From Planctomycetaceae bacterium (lineage in GTDB: Bacteria; Planctomycetota; Planctomycetia; Pirellulales; Pirellulaceae), in the NCBI GenBank assembly GCA_002726245.1, contig PBSM01000041.1:1-64000 (forward strand): a DNA stretch of 64,000 bases, read 5' to 3'. Of the stretch, positions 9,097 through 18,077 are shown in pieces (the first letter of the stretch is position 1; each line of letters begins with the position of its first letter). Below the pieces are notes generated by a model. It was not told where the DNA came from, did not search any database, and saw nothing but the letters and a program-made list of their open reading frames with translations. The position numbers and the translations under genes are program-made.

Positions 9097-9480
9097 TTGA
9101 CTCAACTGTCACCGGAGACTCCGCGCTCAAGGAGCGTCTTGATCGTTGATCCTTCTGACGAAAGTCGTGAAGTTTTGCGCACCGTGCTCGAGCGGCGCGG
9201 AGTTAGTATTCTCGAAGCTCGCCGAGGCGCGGAGGGCTTGAAAATCCTTCAAAACCAGCATCCCGACGTCACCGTCGTTGATCTTGAAGCGGATCAGGAC
9301 GGTTCCGGCTCTCTTGTGATCGCTTACCACAACGCATCGGCAAGCGAAGAGACTTCGCTCGTCATGCTGGGGCGAGTGAGTGCGGCACCAACGTCGCGGG
9401 ATGGCAGCCAAGTGATCTCAAAACCCTACCACTATGGGCCGTTGATCCGTACAATCGAGCAATTGCTGGAACGTCACTGA
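9097..9480 (+). CDS. Single-domain response-regulator receiver protein
   Basis: This protein of about 127 residues is a stand-alone CheY-like receiver. The hydrophobic first strand with its acidic end (SVLIVDPSDESREVLRTVL) is present, the phosphorylatable aspartate lies in VTVVDLEAD, and the conserved lysine in VISKPYHYGPL. The acidic pair after strand 1 is reduced (DPSD rather than DD), so phosphorylation chemistry may be altered. The TTG at 9097 is preferred because GGAGGT precedes it by a few bases; an in-frame reading to 8995 has no family-like sequence. It lies 70 bp upstream of an FHA-GAF histidine kinase, and the two likely form a signalling pair. Confidence 0.8.
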   Translation: MTQLSPETPRSRSVLIVDPSDESREVLRTVLERRGVSILEARRGAEGLKILQNQHPDVTVVDLEADQDGSGSLVIAYHNASASEETSLVMLGRVSAAPTSRDGSQVISKPYHYGPLIRTIEQLLERH

Positions 9481-9550
9481 CGGTATCGCATTCAGCCGTG
9501 GATGCGTGGCTGTCGCTTCGGCGTAGCACTTGGCAGTTTGGACGCGTCGC

Positions 9551-11257
9551 ATGGCTTCTCTGTTTGTGATTCAAGGACGCGACCAAGGCAGGCGGTTCGA
9601 CCTTGAGCAAGAAACCGTCTCGATCGGACGCGACAACGATAACGTCGTCCAATTGCATGACTGCGAAGTCTCCAGAAATCATGCGGAGGTTCGCCGCGCC
9701 GGCGACGGGTACGTCCTTGTCGATCTAAAAAGTTCCAACGGCTGCTTCGTTAATACAACACAGATCGAAGAACAGCCGCTGAGCAGTGGCGACCGTGTGC
9801 AGATCGGCCGGACGTTGATGATCTTCACCGGCGGTGAGGAGGCGTCCTCAATCGGTTTCGCCAGTGAAGTCGATATCGTTGGCCAGGTCTCCAGCGTTGC
9901 TGGCTCGCGGATTGTCAAAGCGATCAGTCACGAAGAGGGCAGCCAGTTGCTGTCACAAGTCGATGCGTCGGAAAGCCCGTGGCTGGCACGTGCGCGCAGC
10001 AATCTGCAGATCATGTACCGCACGGCGCTGGCTGTCAGCCATACGCTTGATATCGATCAGCTCTTGCATCGCATCATGGATCTGATCTTCGAGTGGGTCG
10101 AAGCAGATCGTGGCTGTATCATGTTGGTGGATCGGCAGACAGAAGCATTGTTGCCGAAAGTGAGTTGCAATCGTCGGCAGCGACCTGGGCAAGAGAAAGA
10201 GCGATTGGAGATCAGCCGGACGATCTTGGACTACGTGCTGGACCAGCGCGAAGGTGTCCGAACGAGCGACGCCAAGGAAGATCAACGCTGGGACGCCGCG
10301 GCCAGTATCGTCAAGATGGGAGTCCGAGAAGCAATCTGCGTTCCCATGCAAGGTCGATACGGTATCGTTGGCGTGATCTATATCGATACCTATACGACCC
10401 CCGGCCGCATCATCCAGCGGCACACCGACAAGTTCTCGGACGAGCATTTAAAGCTGATGATCGCGATCGCGCATCAGGCGGCCTTGGCGGTCGAGGACAC
10501 TTCGTATTACTCTGCCATGGTGCAAGCTGAGCGACTGGCGGCGATGGGACAGACGATCGCGACGTTGTCTCATCACGTCAAGAACATCCTGCAGGGGATT
10601 CGCGGCGGCAGTTATTTGATCGAGGAAGGTTTGAAGGGTGAAGACAACGATATCGTGCGAAAAGGTTGGGCGATCGTTGATAAGAACCAAGAGAAGATAT
10701 CCAATCTCGTGATGGACATGCTGACTTTCAGCAAAGACCGCAATCCCGATTTAATGCCATCGGATCTGAACGAGCTGGTGGCGGATGTCGTCGAGTTGAT
10801 GTCCGTACGGGCGAAGGACGCCAAGGTCGCTCTTGAGCTTGAACCAGTCACTTCGATGCCCGAATTCATGTTAGATCCCGAACTGCTCCATCGAGCCATC
10901 TTGAATGTGGTGACCAACGCGATCGACGCCTGCGAGCATTCCGGATCGGGCAAGGTCATTGTTTCGACCAGCCTGAGCGACGACACCGAGTCGCTACAGA
11001 TCATCGTGGCCGATAATGGTGGTGGAATCGACGAAGAGGATGTCAAGAGAATCTTCTCTGTTTTCGAGTCTCGCAAAGGAGCTCGGGGAACCGGCTTGGG
11101 GTTGCCGGTGAGTCAGAAGATCTTCCGCGAACATGGAGGCGACATCCTCGTGGAGAGCACGCTCGGTGAAGGCAGTCGTTTCATCCTCACACTCCCGGCA
11201 GTCGCTCCCTCCGCCAAGCCGCCATCTGATACGCTGGCAGGCATGAAGTTCGAGTAG
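9551..11257 (+). CDS. FHA-GAF sensor histidine kinase
   Basis: This 568-residue cytoplasmic sensor kinase begins with an FHA domain (1-95: GRDNDNVVQ, SRNHAEVR, SSNGCFVN), which binds phosphothreonine peptides. A GAF domain follows (about 150-335: GCIMLVDRQTEALLPKVS to AIAHQAALAVED). The dimerisation/phosphoacceptor region has ATLSHHVKNILQG, a planctomycete-style H-box with histidine where E or D usually follows. The ATPase domain has N box (ILNVVTNAIDAC), G1 (VADNGGGID) and G2 (GTGLGLPVSQ). There are no membrane segments. The start is ATG 9551, at the FHA boundary. The FHA domain suggests crosstalk with Ser/Thr kinases. The upstream receiver protein is the likely partner. Confidence 0.92.
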   Translation: MASLFVIQGRDQGRRFDLEQETVSIGRDNDNVVQLHDCEVSRNHAEVRRAGDGYVLVDLKSSNGCFVNTTQIEEQPLSSGDRVQIGRTLMIFTGGEEASSIGFASEVDIVGQVSSVAGSRIVKAISHEEGSQLLSQVDASESPWLARARSNLQIMYRTALAVSHTLDIDQLLHRIMDLIFEWVEADRGCIMLVDRQTEALLPKVSCNRRQRPGQEKERLEISRTILDYVLDQREGVRTSDAKEDQRWDAAASIVKMGVREAICVPMQGRYGIVGVIYIDTYTTPGRIIQRHTDKFSDEHLKLMIAIAHQAALAVEDTSYYSAMVQAERLAAMGQTIATLSHHVKNILQGIRGGSYLIEEGLKGEDNDIVRKGWAIVDKNQEKISNLVMDMLTFSKDRNPDLMPSDLNELVADVVELMSVRAKDAKVALELEPVTSMPEFMLDPELLHRAILNVVTNAIDACEHSGSGKVIVSTSLSDDTESLQIIVADNGGGIDEEDVKRIFSVFESRKGARGTGLGLPVSQKIFREHGGDILVESTLGEGSRFILTLPAVAPSAKPPSDTLAGMKFE

Positions 11258-11261
11258 CTTG

Positions 11262-11325
11262 GACAGCGACAACGTTTTCCTTGCCGAGATGTTTTTCGAG
11301 CCGCTTATCCGAGTCCCAAATCAGA
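11262..11325 (-). pseudogene. Remnant of a ROC-type GTPase gene
   Basis: Positions 11280-11305 match 33311-33336 over 26 identical bases. Read on the minus strand, both encode RLEKHLGK, part of the ROC GTPase module of the large gene at 30819-34731. Flanking residues are related but diverged (DSDK here, RDRNQ there). No further domain sequence could be traced, so this is a small relic of a second copy. Confidence 0.55.
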
Positions 11326-11381
11326 GGCTTGGCGAGGTGTGCAACAGTGAAACCGTACCCTACTTGAGGCGACGCTCGGTT

Positions 11382-11849
11382 TCACTCGACGGTCTCAAGC
11401 TCGTTGTTGTAATGCTCGATCGTCTCGGCGGGGCTCAAATTGAAGAACGCCCTGCCCTCTGCCTCCCAATTCGGACCGTCGAGCCGGAAGACCACGGTTG
11501 CGGCTTTTAGGTTATCGATGGCTTCGACGTCTTCCATCCCGCCGCCCTCAATCGCCTCGAAGCGGATCGTGACACCCACGAGTGCCCGGAAGCGGCCAGT
11601 TCGCCGGTCACGGGCAAATGCAACGGGATCCTCGAAGTCACAATCGACCCAACGCAGACCGTGAGGTTTGCCGCTGCCAGAGGCTTGCGTCACGAAATCG
11701 GCTTCCAACCACTCGCGTCGGCGGCGGAACGTCGCTTGCGATTGGGCCAAGCTCTGACGCTGATGCCGACTGAGGAACCACGCAGCGAATCCGATTGCGC
11801 AGCACAAAACTGCAAGGGCTATGACTCCAATCCACCACCATGCAAGCAT
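11382..11849 (-). CDS. Hypothetical single-pass membrane protein
   Basis: I do not recognise the family of this 155-residue protein. Residues 5-28 form one strong transmembrane helix, followed by an arginine-rich stretch that should face the cytoplasm (SRHQRQSLAQSQATFRRRR). The remaining ~115 residues form a soluble, strand-rich domain with motifs such as RTGRFRALVGVTIRFEAIEGGGM and GPNWEAEGRAFFNLSPAETIEHY. The layout resembles small planctomycete membrane proteins whose soluble part lies in the cytoplasm. The start at ATG 11849 places the helix at the N-terminus. It is convergent with the histidine kinase gene across a remnant-containing gap. Confidence 0.7.
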   Translation of the reverse strand: MLAWWWIGVIALAVLCCAIGFAAWFLSRHQRQSLAQSQATFRRRREWLEADFVTQASGSGKPHGLRWVDCDFEDPVAFARDRRTGRFRALVGVTIRFEAIEGGGMEDVEAIDNLKAATVVFRLDGPNWEAEGRAFFNLSPAETIEHYNNELETVE

Positions 11850-12496
11850 GAGTTTCCACTCCGAGGGGCTGGCCGAGGCGCGGCTGCCTGGCGTGCTCCT
11901 GCCTTACCAACGCTGCATTGTATCCCCCTAAGTCCTCAACCGGCAAGCAATTTGACACTCCTCGTTCGTCCCGGCAGGGCGTAAGTGTGGTTTGATGTGG
12001 TTTTTGTTTTGTTTGTAGTGTGTTGGCTCGGTGGGTGTGCATTTGCCTTGGAGTGCTCTGGGCACCAGCGGTGCAGGGCTAACAGCACGAAGCGGACGAT
12101 CGAACGGCGCCGGCGCCGTCGGGACCAGCGAGGAGTGTCCTTATTTACGCCGACGCCCATCGCCCCGTTCTGCCTCTTATCGTTTCTCAGGACTATCGCG
12201 TAAGCGAGACAACACTGCAAGGTCCACACTTGATTGCCGGATCTTTGTTTCCCGAGATGAAACAAGACACTATAGATGCTATTACTTTTGGTTCTCCGGG
12301 TACGTTGCCAAGTTGCATGAGCGGGAGATCGAGGTGCCCTAATCGACAGCACATTGCCCACGGATCGCGCACCGAGAGCTTTCTCGGGCAAGCTGTACCA
12401 CCTGCTCCGAGCTGTTGAAAGTTGTATGCTGCCTTCTAAGTGGCAATAATGTACACTCTCGTCCCGGCCGATGATGTACCGAGTGAACATGCCGTC
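11850..12496. other. Gene-poor region with one gene remnant
   Basis: No intact gene is supported in these ~650 bases. Open frames exist on both strands, but they overlap each other and lack family-like sequence. The only identifiable item is the remnant at 12235-12342. The right end should hold the promoter of the TPR/UnbV gene. Confidence 0.45.
12235..12342 (+). pseudogene. 3' remnant of the small membrane-protein family seen at 42348-42695
   Basis: The frame ending at TAA 12342 encodes YYFWFSGYVAKLHE. This aligns with YYFWFFGYVAKLPY at the C-terminus of the protein encoded at 42348-42695, with similar spacing to the stop codon. The N-terminal part with its membrane helix is missing, so this is a truncated paralogue. 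Confidence 0.6.
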
Positions 12497-15433
12497 ATGC
12501 CTACTGAACGACCAACGCTCTCTCGTTCGCAGTTCGTGATCGGGCTGGCACTCGCCGCGGCGTTCGCGTGCTTGGCCTATAGCGGTTGGCAGCGAGTTTA
12601 TACACGCCGCGTTCTGGCGGAGATGCGCCAAGCGGTTACGAGCGGTAACTACGTTCGGGCGCATTTGTCCGCGACAGAACTGCTAGAACATCAGCCTGAT
12701 TCAATAGAGGCATTACGGATAGCAGCTCGGTCTGCGTGGGAAATGAGACGACATGACGAGGCCGAGTGGTACTTCACCAGATTGACGCAGGCTGCTGTTC
12801 CGATGAAGGCTGCTGACCATCTGGCGATGGGCGAAATCGCTTTTCTCGGGAATCATCCGGCCTCAGCCGAGCGGCACTTTCGCGACGCCTTGGAGCTCGA
12901 CCCAGAGCTACATACTGCACGCTGCGACCTGGTGTACTTGCTGTCCATCCAGTGCCGCAGTTATGAGGCCTTGGCCGAACGTCATCAGCTGCTACGCGGA
13001 GGGTTTTGGAGAACCGAGGATCTGATGTGCATGGCCAAGCCGTTAGACTTGATGCAATCGCCCGCGTTGGATGCCTTTCTTGAGCAGAACTCCGACAATG
13101 CATATCTGTTGTATGCAAAAGCGCGCCATGCCAGACTCGAAGCCAATTACGATGAGGCCGCCCGCTGGCTTGCTAACGCTATCGCGGCCGAACCGAACCT
13201 CGTCGAAGCGCATGCCGAACGAGGACACTTACTGCTGGATCAAGAGGCGACGGATGCAGCTCTGAGCGATTGGCACGCGGAGCTACCAGCCGAGGCGGAC
13301 CGTTCCGTTGACATCTGGGTCGTGCGCGGAATGTGGGCTGCCCGCCAGAGAAAACCAGAGGGTGCTGCGCGTTGCTTCGCCGAGACGCTCTTGCGCGACC
13401 CCAATCATCTCACTGCGACTCATCAGCTTGCGCTTGCGCTCGCGGAGTTGGAAGAAGAGGATCTGGCAATTCAGTTCTCCGCCCGTGTTAAGCTGTTAGG
13501 TCAGTTGAGCTGGTTGATTGAGGACTTCTACGAGAAACCCGAACTGCATGGTTCCTGGAGCCAAGCTGCTGAGTTGATTAGTTTGCTGGGCCGTACCCGA
13601 GAGGCGGCTGCCTGGTATCGAAATATCAGTCATGTAGATCCTGGCAATGCCATGGCCACCAAGAGGGCGGACGAGCTTGATGCGCAACTCACTCCTGTCA
13701 CGCCGGTCGTCCTCAAAGAGGCAAATACCGTTCTGAAGCTAAACCTTGAGCGTTTTTCCATGCCGGAGTTTGAAAGCCGGCAATCTGCCGTAGTGGCTGG
13801 CTCTTCTACTCAGACGCGCGTCATTCGGTTTACCGATGTTGCCGACAGTTCGGGGCTGAAATTCGCCTTCATCGGTGCCGACCGACCAGTTTCACGCGAT
13901 CGCAGGACATCGGAGTTGTTTGGGAGCGGCGTCGCGGTCATTGACTATGACCTGGATCGATGGCCCGACGTGTATTGTCTACAAGGTGAGCCTGCGGAAG
14001 AGGACTCGTCGCATACGCAATTCCGCGACCGTCTGTTTCGTAACGCAGGTGACGGACGTTTTATGGATGTCACGGCCGCAACGGGACTTGGCGACACGAA
14101 CTTTAGTCAGGGCGCCGCCATTGGTGACTTCAACAGCGACGGTTTCGCCGATCTTCTCGTCGCCAACATTGGCCAAAATCGTCTCTATCGGAACAACGGC
14201 GATGGAACATTCTCGGATGTCAGCTCGCGTGCCGCGATCGCCGGTAACCAATGGACATCGAGTATCGCGATGGCGGATTTAAATGGTGACTCGCTGCCAG
14301 ACATCTACGAAGTCAACTACTTGAGTGAAGAAGTCTTTCAAGCTCGCTGTGTGGACCCCAACGGCAAGAAGGGCGCTTGTTCGCCGCGACACTTTCCCGC
14401 CGAACCGGATCGTTTCTTTCTGAACCGGGGTGACGGCCGCTTCTCAGATGAAACAGAGCAAGCCGGAATCGCTGCACCAGACGGCAAGGGACTGGGAATT
14501 GTGGTGGCCGACTTCGGTGGAGACGGCGTATTGAGCGTGCTTGTGGCCAACGATATGACTGCCAATCATCTCTATGTGAACGAAGCTCACCGGGGCGAGT
14601 TGCCTCGCTTCGTCGAGCGGGCAACTCTCGCCGGACTGGCGTTCGACGGCAATGGATATTCACAGGCTTGCATGGGCATCGCCATCGACGACGTCGATAC
14701 CGACGGTCGGTTGGATGTATTTTTTACAAACTATCTTAACGAGCCGAACACGCTCTACCGTGGGCACGAAGCCGAGAACTTTGCAGATGCGACTCGCTCG
14801 GCTGGATTGCATGAACCGAGCCTGCTCCCCCTGGGCTTCGGAACGGAGTTCTTGGATGCCGACCTGGACGGGGATTGCGACCTCGTCGTTGCTAACGGAC
14901 ACGTGGTCGATGACGGCCCAGGCGGTACGGATTTTCAGATGCGACCGCAGTTCTTCGAGAACACAAACGGGCGCTTCACCGAATGTAGTAGCTCCGATCT
15001 TGGCCCTTATTTTGATCGGGAGTTGCTCGGCCGCTCTCTGGCTTGCCTGGATTTTGATCGCGACGGTCGGCCCGATTTTCTGGTTTCTCATTTAGACGCG
15101 CCTGTCGCGCTATTACATAACGAAGCCGAGAGCCCGGGCCACTTCCTGGCGATCCACTTGAGGGGGGTTGCTGGAAGTCGTGATGCGATTGGTGCCACGG
15201 TTACCGTATTCACTGCGGGCAGCCATCGCTACGTTCGTCAACTGACGGCTGGCGATGGGTATATGTGTTCCAACGAACGACAATTGGTCTTCGGACTTGG
15301 CGATGCTGCGGTCGCTACAAAGGTCATGGTTCAGTGGCCATCTGGTACCGTGCAGGAATCTACAGATGTGCTCGCCGATCGCCATTGGACAATCGTCGAA
15401 GGCCGTGAAGAATTCTTTGAGGTCTCCCACTAA
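12497..15433 (+). CDS. Membrane-anchored TPR/FG-GAP/ASPIC-UnbV (CRTAC1-like) protein
   Basis: This protein of about 978 residues has an N-terminal membrane anchor (FVIGLALAAAFACLAYSGW). A helical TPR region follows (to about 420; for example ARWLANAIAAEPNLVEAHAE). Then come FG-GAP calcium loops (YDLDRWPDVYCL, GDFNSDGFADLLVAN, ADLNGDSLPDIYEVN, DDVDTDGRLDVFFTN, ADLDGDCDLVVANG, DFDRDGRPDFLVS) and a C-terminal ASPIC/UnbV domain (RQLTAGDGYMCSNERQLVFG, VMVQWPSGTVQ). The order is typical of abundant planctomycete secreted CRTAC1-like proteins of unknown function. The ATG at 12497 places the anchor right at the N-terminus; ATG 12449 or GTG 12440 are possible. A paralogue starts 73 bp downstream and is probably co-transcribed. 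Confidence 0.9.
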   Translation: MPTERPTLSRSQFVIGLALAAAFACLAYSGWQRVYTRRVLAEMRQAVTSGNYVRAHLSATELLEHQPDSIEALRIAARSAWEMRRHDEAEWYFTRLTQAAVPMKAADHLAMGEIAFLGNHPASAERHFRDALELDPELHTARCDLVYLLSIQCRSYEALAERHQLLRGGFWRTEDLMCMAKPLDLMQSPALDAFLEQNSDNAYLLYAKARHARLEANYDEAARWLANAIAAEPNLVEAHAERGHLLLDQEATDAALSDWHAELPAEADRSVDIWVVRGMWAARQRKPEGAARCFAETLLRDPNHLTATHQLALALAELEEEDLAIQFSARVKLLGQLSWLIEDFYEKPELHGSWSQAAELISLLGRTREAAAWYRNISHVDPGNAMATKRADELDAQLTPVTPVVLKEANTVLKLNLERFSMPEFESRQSAVVAGSSTQTRVIRFTDVADSSGLKFAFIGADRPVSRDRRTSELFGSGVAVIDYDLDRWPDVYCLQGEPAEEDSSHTQFRDRLFRNAGDGRFMDVTAATGLGDTNFSQGAAIGDFNSDGFADLLVANIGQNRLYRNNGDGTFSDVSSRAAIAGNQWTSSIAMADLNGDSLPDIYEVNYLSEEVFQARCVDPNGKKGACSPRHFPAEPDRFFLNRGDGRFSDETEQAGIAAPDGKGLGIVVADFGGDGVLSVLVANDMTANHLYVNEAHRGELPRFVERATLAGLAFDGNGYSQACMGIAIDDVDTDGRLDVFFTNYLNEPNTLYRGHEAENFADATRSAGLHEPSLLPLGFGTEFLDADLDGDCDLVVANGHVVDDGPGGTDFQMRPQFFENTNGRFTECSSSDLGPYFDRELLGRSLACLDFDRDGRPDFLVSHLDAPVALLHNEAESPGHFLAIHLRGVAGSRDAIGATVTVFTAGSHRYVRQLTAGDGYMCSNERQLVFGLGDAAVATKVMVQWPSGTVQESTDVLADRHWTIVEGREEFFEVSH

Positions 15434-15506
15434 CGGAACGCTTTCGTATTAACATGGCAGTAATTACTGTCCTCCGCACCGTGCGATCGCCAAGTAAGTA
15501 AACATC

Positions 15507-17696
15507 ATGACCAACGCGCTGCGCATCGTGAGACGGTCTGCGGGTTTAGCTATTTGCCTAGTCGTGCTTGTAGGCTGTGCGAGGAGCAAACCAACCGAGC
15601 AAGCCGTCCCGGACAGCCATGAGCGGATGCTGGAAGTCCTACGTCAGACTCGCGTTGATGCGTCTATCCAAGATCCGTTTTTGGGAACCGAGCAGCTGAA
15701 TGTGAAGCGGCAATCGCTGCGTGTTACGAACAGCTTGCCACCCGCCGATCAGTTCGAGTTGCTATTGAGCGTCGGTGAGCTGGAATTGCAACAGGGCGAC
15801 AGCGAAGCTGCCATCGAGCGTCTCCTGGAGGCCGCCGAACTCGCCAAGCAGTTAACGCCCGAAGACGTTCAGCACACAGCGCTGCGTCTGGCCGTTGCGT
15901 ACTTACGTCTTGGTGAAACGAAAAACTGTGTTCAATGCCGCACGGGAGAAAGCTGCATCCTGCCGATTCGTGGGGGAGGGATTCATCAAGAGCGGGCGGG
16001 CTCAGAAAAGGCGATCGAGTACTGCAAGCGGGTGCTGCAGGTGAAGCCGGACGACGCCACGGCGCGCTGGCTGTTGAACATTGCCTGCATGACTCTAGGA
16101 ACCTATCCGCAGGATGTCCCCGAGAGGTTTCGAATTGCACCTGAGAAGTTCGCCGATGACACTGACTTTCCACATTTTGAGAACGTTGCGCTCGCCTCGG
16201 GACTGGATGCCATGTCGTTGCTTGGCGGAGCGGTGGCAGACGATTTCGACAATGACGGGTTGATTGACGTACTCGTGTCCGGCTGGCACACAAAGGACCA
16301 ATTGCGGTTTTTTGGAAATCGAGGTGACGGGACATTTGATGACTACACGGAGATAGCCGGCCTTCTGGGCATCACCGGTGGTGGCAATCTGATCCAGGCA
16401 GATTATGACAACGATGGCGATCTCGATGTCCTGGTTCTGCGCGGCGGTTGGAGAAGTGCCGGGGGGAGGTTTCCCAACTCCCTCTTACAGAACGATGGGG
16501 AAGGACGTTTCCGTGACGTCACCTTTGACGTTGGTTTGGGTGACGAGCATTTTCCTACACAGACGGCCGCTTGGGACGACTTTGATTTGGACGGTGATCT
16601 GGACCTTTACGTAGGCAACGAACGCTTTCCGGCCCAGTTGTTTGTCAACGATGGAAACGGCCGATTTACTAACCAAGCCAGTCAGGCAAGAGTGGACAAC
16701 GCACGCTGGGCAAAAGGAGTTGTGTGGGGAGACTTTGATGGTGATCGGTATCCAGACCTCTACGTTTCGAACTATCGTGATGAGAACCGGCTCTATCGCA
16801 ACAACACCGATGGTACATTCTCCGATGTGGCGCAACAGCTAGGCATGGAGGAGCCGCTGCCTAGCTTTCCGACTTGGTTTTGGGACTTCAACAATGACGG
16901 CGCGCTCGACCTTTACGTCTCTAGTTACCAGTTCGACGTCGCGCACGTCTCCGCCGAGTACTTCGACCAGCCGGTAGATGCCGACCATGATCGTCTATAC
17001 CAGGGTGACGGCAAGGGTGGTTTTCGGGATGTCTCGGCGGAAGCTGAACTCCGGCGAGTCACGCAGCCGATGGGGGCCAACTTCGGTGATCTGGACAATG
17101 ATGGTTTCTTGGACTTCTATCTGGGGACTGGTTATCCAGAGTACGAGGCTTTGATGCCGAACCTGATGTACCACAATCTGGGCGGCGAGCGGTTTGCCGA
17201 CGTCACGATGGCAGGCGGATTCGGCCATCTGCAGAAAGGCCACGGAGTTGCGTTCGCCGACTTTGATAATGACGGTGATCAGGACGTTTTCGTCGAACTA
17301 GGTGGGGCGTATCCGGGCGATGCGTTTGGGAACGCGTTATTCCAGAATCCGGGATTCGGCAAGCATTGGATCCGTATCAAGCTGATCGGCCAGACGTCCA
17401 ATCGTTGTGCTATCGGCGCACGCATCCGATTAGCTTTGGACGACGCCGGAACACCGCGCTCCATCTTCCGCTGGGTTAACAGCGGCGGCAGCTTTGGTGC
17501 CAATCCGTTAACACAGCAGTTTGGACTGGGCGATGCAACGACGATCGACGAGCTTGAAGTTTTTTGGCCCAAGACTGGCAAGGCTCAAATGTTCCGCGAC
17601 GTCAGTGTAGACCAGTTTATTGAAATTCGCGAAGATTCCGCGAGGTATCGCACTAGGAGTCTGAAACAGTTTGCTTTCCAAAGCAGCTCCGAATAG
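15507..17696 (+). CDS. Lipoprotein TPR/FG-GAP/ASPIC-UnbV (CRTAC1-like) protein
   Basis: This 729-residue paralogue of the preceding gene starts with a lipoprotein signal peptide (lipobox LVGC, cysteine near 24). It has a short TPR segment with the signature NCVQCRTGESCILPIRGGG, which recurs in this family next to the repeats and may be a redox or metal site. FG-GAP loops follow (DDFDNDGLIDVLVSG, ADYDNDGDLDVLVLRG, DDFDLDGDLDLYVGN, GDLDNDGFLDFYLGTG, ADFDNDGDQDVFVELG). The C-terminal UnbV domain ends with ELEVFWPKTGKAQMFRDV. It should be lipid-anchored and face the periplasm or the cell surface. The same strand and short spacing suggest an operon with 12497-15433. Confidence 0.9.
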   Translation: MTNALRIVRRSAGLAICLVVLVGCARSKPTEQAVPDSHERMLEVLRQTRVDASIQDPFLGTEQLNVKRQSLRVTNSLPPADQFELLLSVGELELQQGDSEAAIERLLEAAELAKQLTPEDVQHTALRLAVAYLRLGETKNCVQCRTGESCILPIRGGGIHQERAGSEKAIEYCKRVLQVKPDDATARWLLNIACMTLGTYPQDVPERFRIAPEKFADDTDFPHFENVALASGLDAMSLLGGAVADDFDNDGLIDVLVSGWHTKDQLRFFGNRGDGTFDDYTEIAGLLGITGGGNLIQADYDNDGDLDVLVLRGGWRSAGGRFPNSLLQNDGEGRFRDVTFDVGLGDEHFPTQTAAWDDFDLDGDLDLYVGNERFPAQLFVNDGNGRFTNQASQARVDNARWAKGVVWGDFDGDRYPDLYVSNYRDENRLYRNNTDGTFSDVAQQLGMEEPLPSFPTWFWDFNNDGALDLYVSSYQFDVAHVSAEYFDQPVDADHDRLYQGDGKGGFRDVSAEAELRRVTQPMGANFGDLDNDGFLDFYLGTGYPEYEALMPNLMYHNLGGERFADVTMAGGFGHLQKGHGVAFADFDNDGDQDVFVELGGAYPGDAFGNALFQNPGFGKHWIRIKLIGQTSNRCAIGARIRLALDDAGTPRSIFRWVNSGGSFGANPLTQQFGLGDATTIDELEVFWPKTGKAQMFRDVSVDQFIEIREDSARYRTRSLKQFAFQSSSE

Positions 17697-17777
17697 TCTG
17701 CCTTTTCTTCAAGTCAGCGACGAGCGGTCTGCCGCATCTTCCGCTGTGTCTTGAATAGCCGCGCGATCGATCCGCGC

Positions 17778-18077
17778 CTAGTGGAAGAACCAAGAACCGA
17801 TCGCGAATCCGCAAACGAACGCCGAGATGACAGCAACCGCTGTCCAGCCCCTCTGGCAAGCCTTCGTCGTCACGAACAAGACCGCTTCCGGATCGGATTC
17901 GATCCGGGCTGCCAGTTCGTTGCCGTATCTGTTGATCGATAATCTCCATGAGTGCACCTGCAACCAGTCTGGGCGAGGAAGCAAAACGAGCTGGGGGAAT
18001 GCAGGTCGGACATGCCATCGGAGCGGCAGTTTCGCGAAAGAATCGAGACGCAAGTCCCCGCTGCGTTCGAAATTCAT
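17778..18077 (-). CDS. Hypothetical tail-anchored membrane protein, coupled to the Ada-like gene
   Basis: This 99-residue protein of unknown family begins with an ATGA overlap on the stop codon of the Ada-like gene (18074-18077), a layout typical of translational coupling. The C-terminal part has a soluble stretch (INRYGNELAARIESDPEAVLF) followed by one transmembrane helix (TAVAVISAFVCGFAIGSWFF) that ends at the stop, so it may be tail-anchored. The N-terminal ~45 residues look less gene-like, so the true start might lie further in. Its function cannot be inferred beyond linkage with alkylation repair. Confidence 0.5.
   Translation of the reverse strand: MNFERSGDLRLDSFAKLPLRWHVRPAFPQLVLLPRPDWLQVHSWRLSINRYGNELAARIESDPEAVLFVTTKACQRGWTAVAVISAFVCGFAIGSWFFH

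Noticed and set aside
11936-12664. 242-codon minus-strand frame across the 12-kb gap.
   Set aside because: Overlaps the start of the TPR/UnbV gene, is basic and low in hydrophobic pattern, and has no family resemblance.
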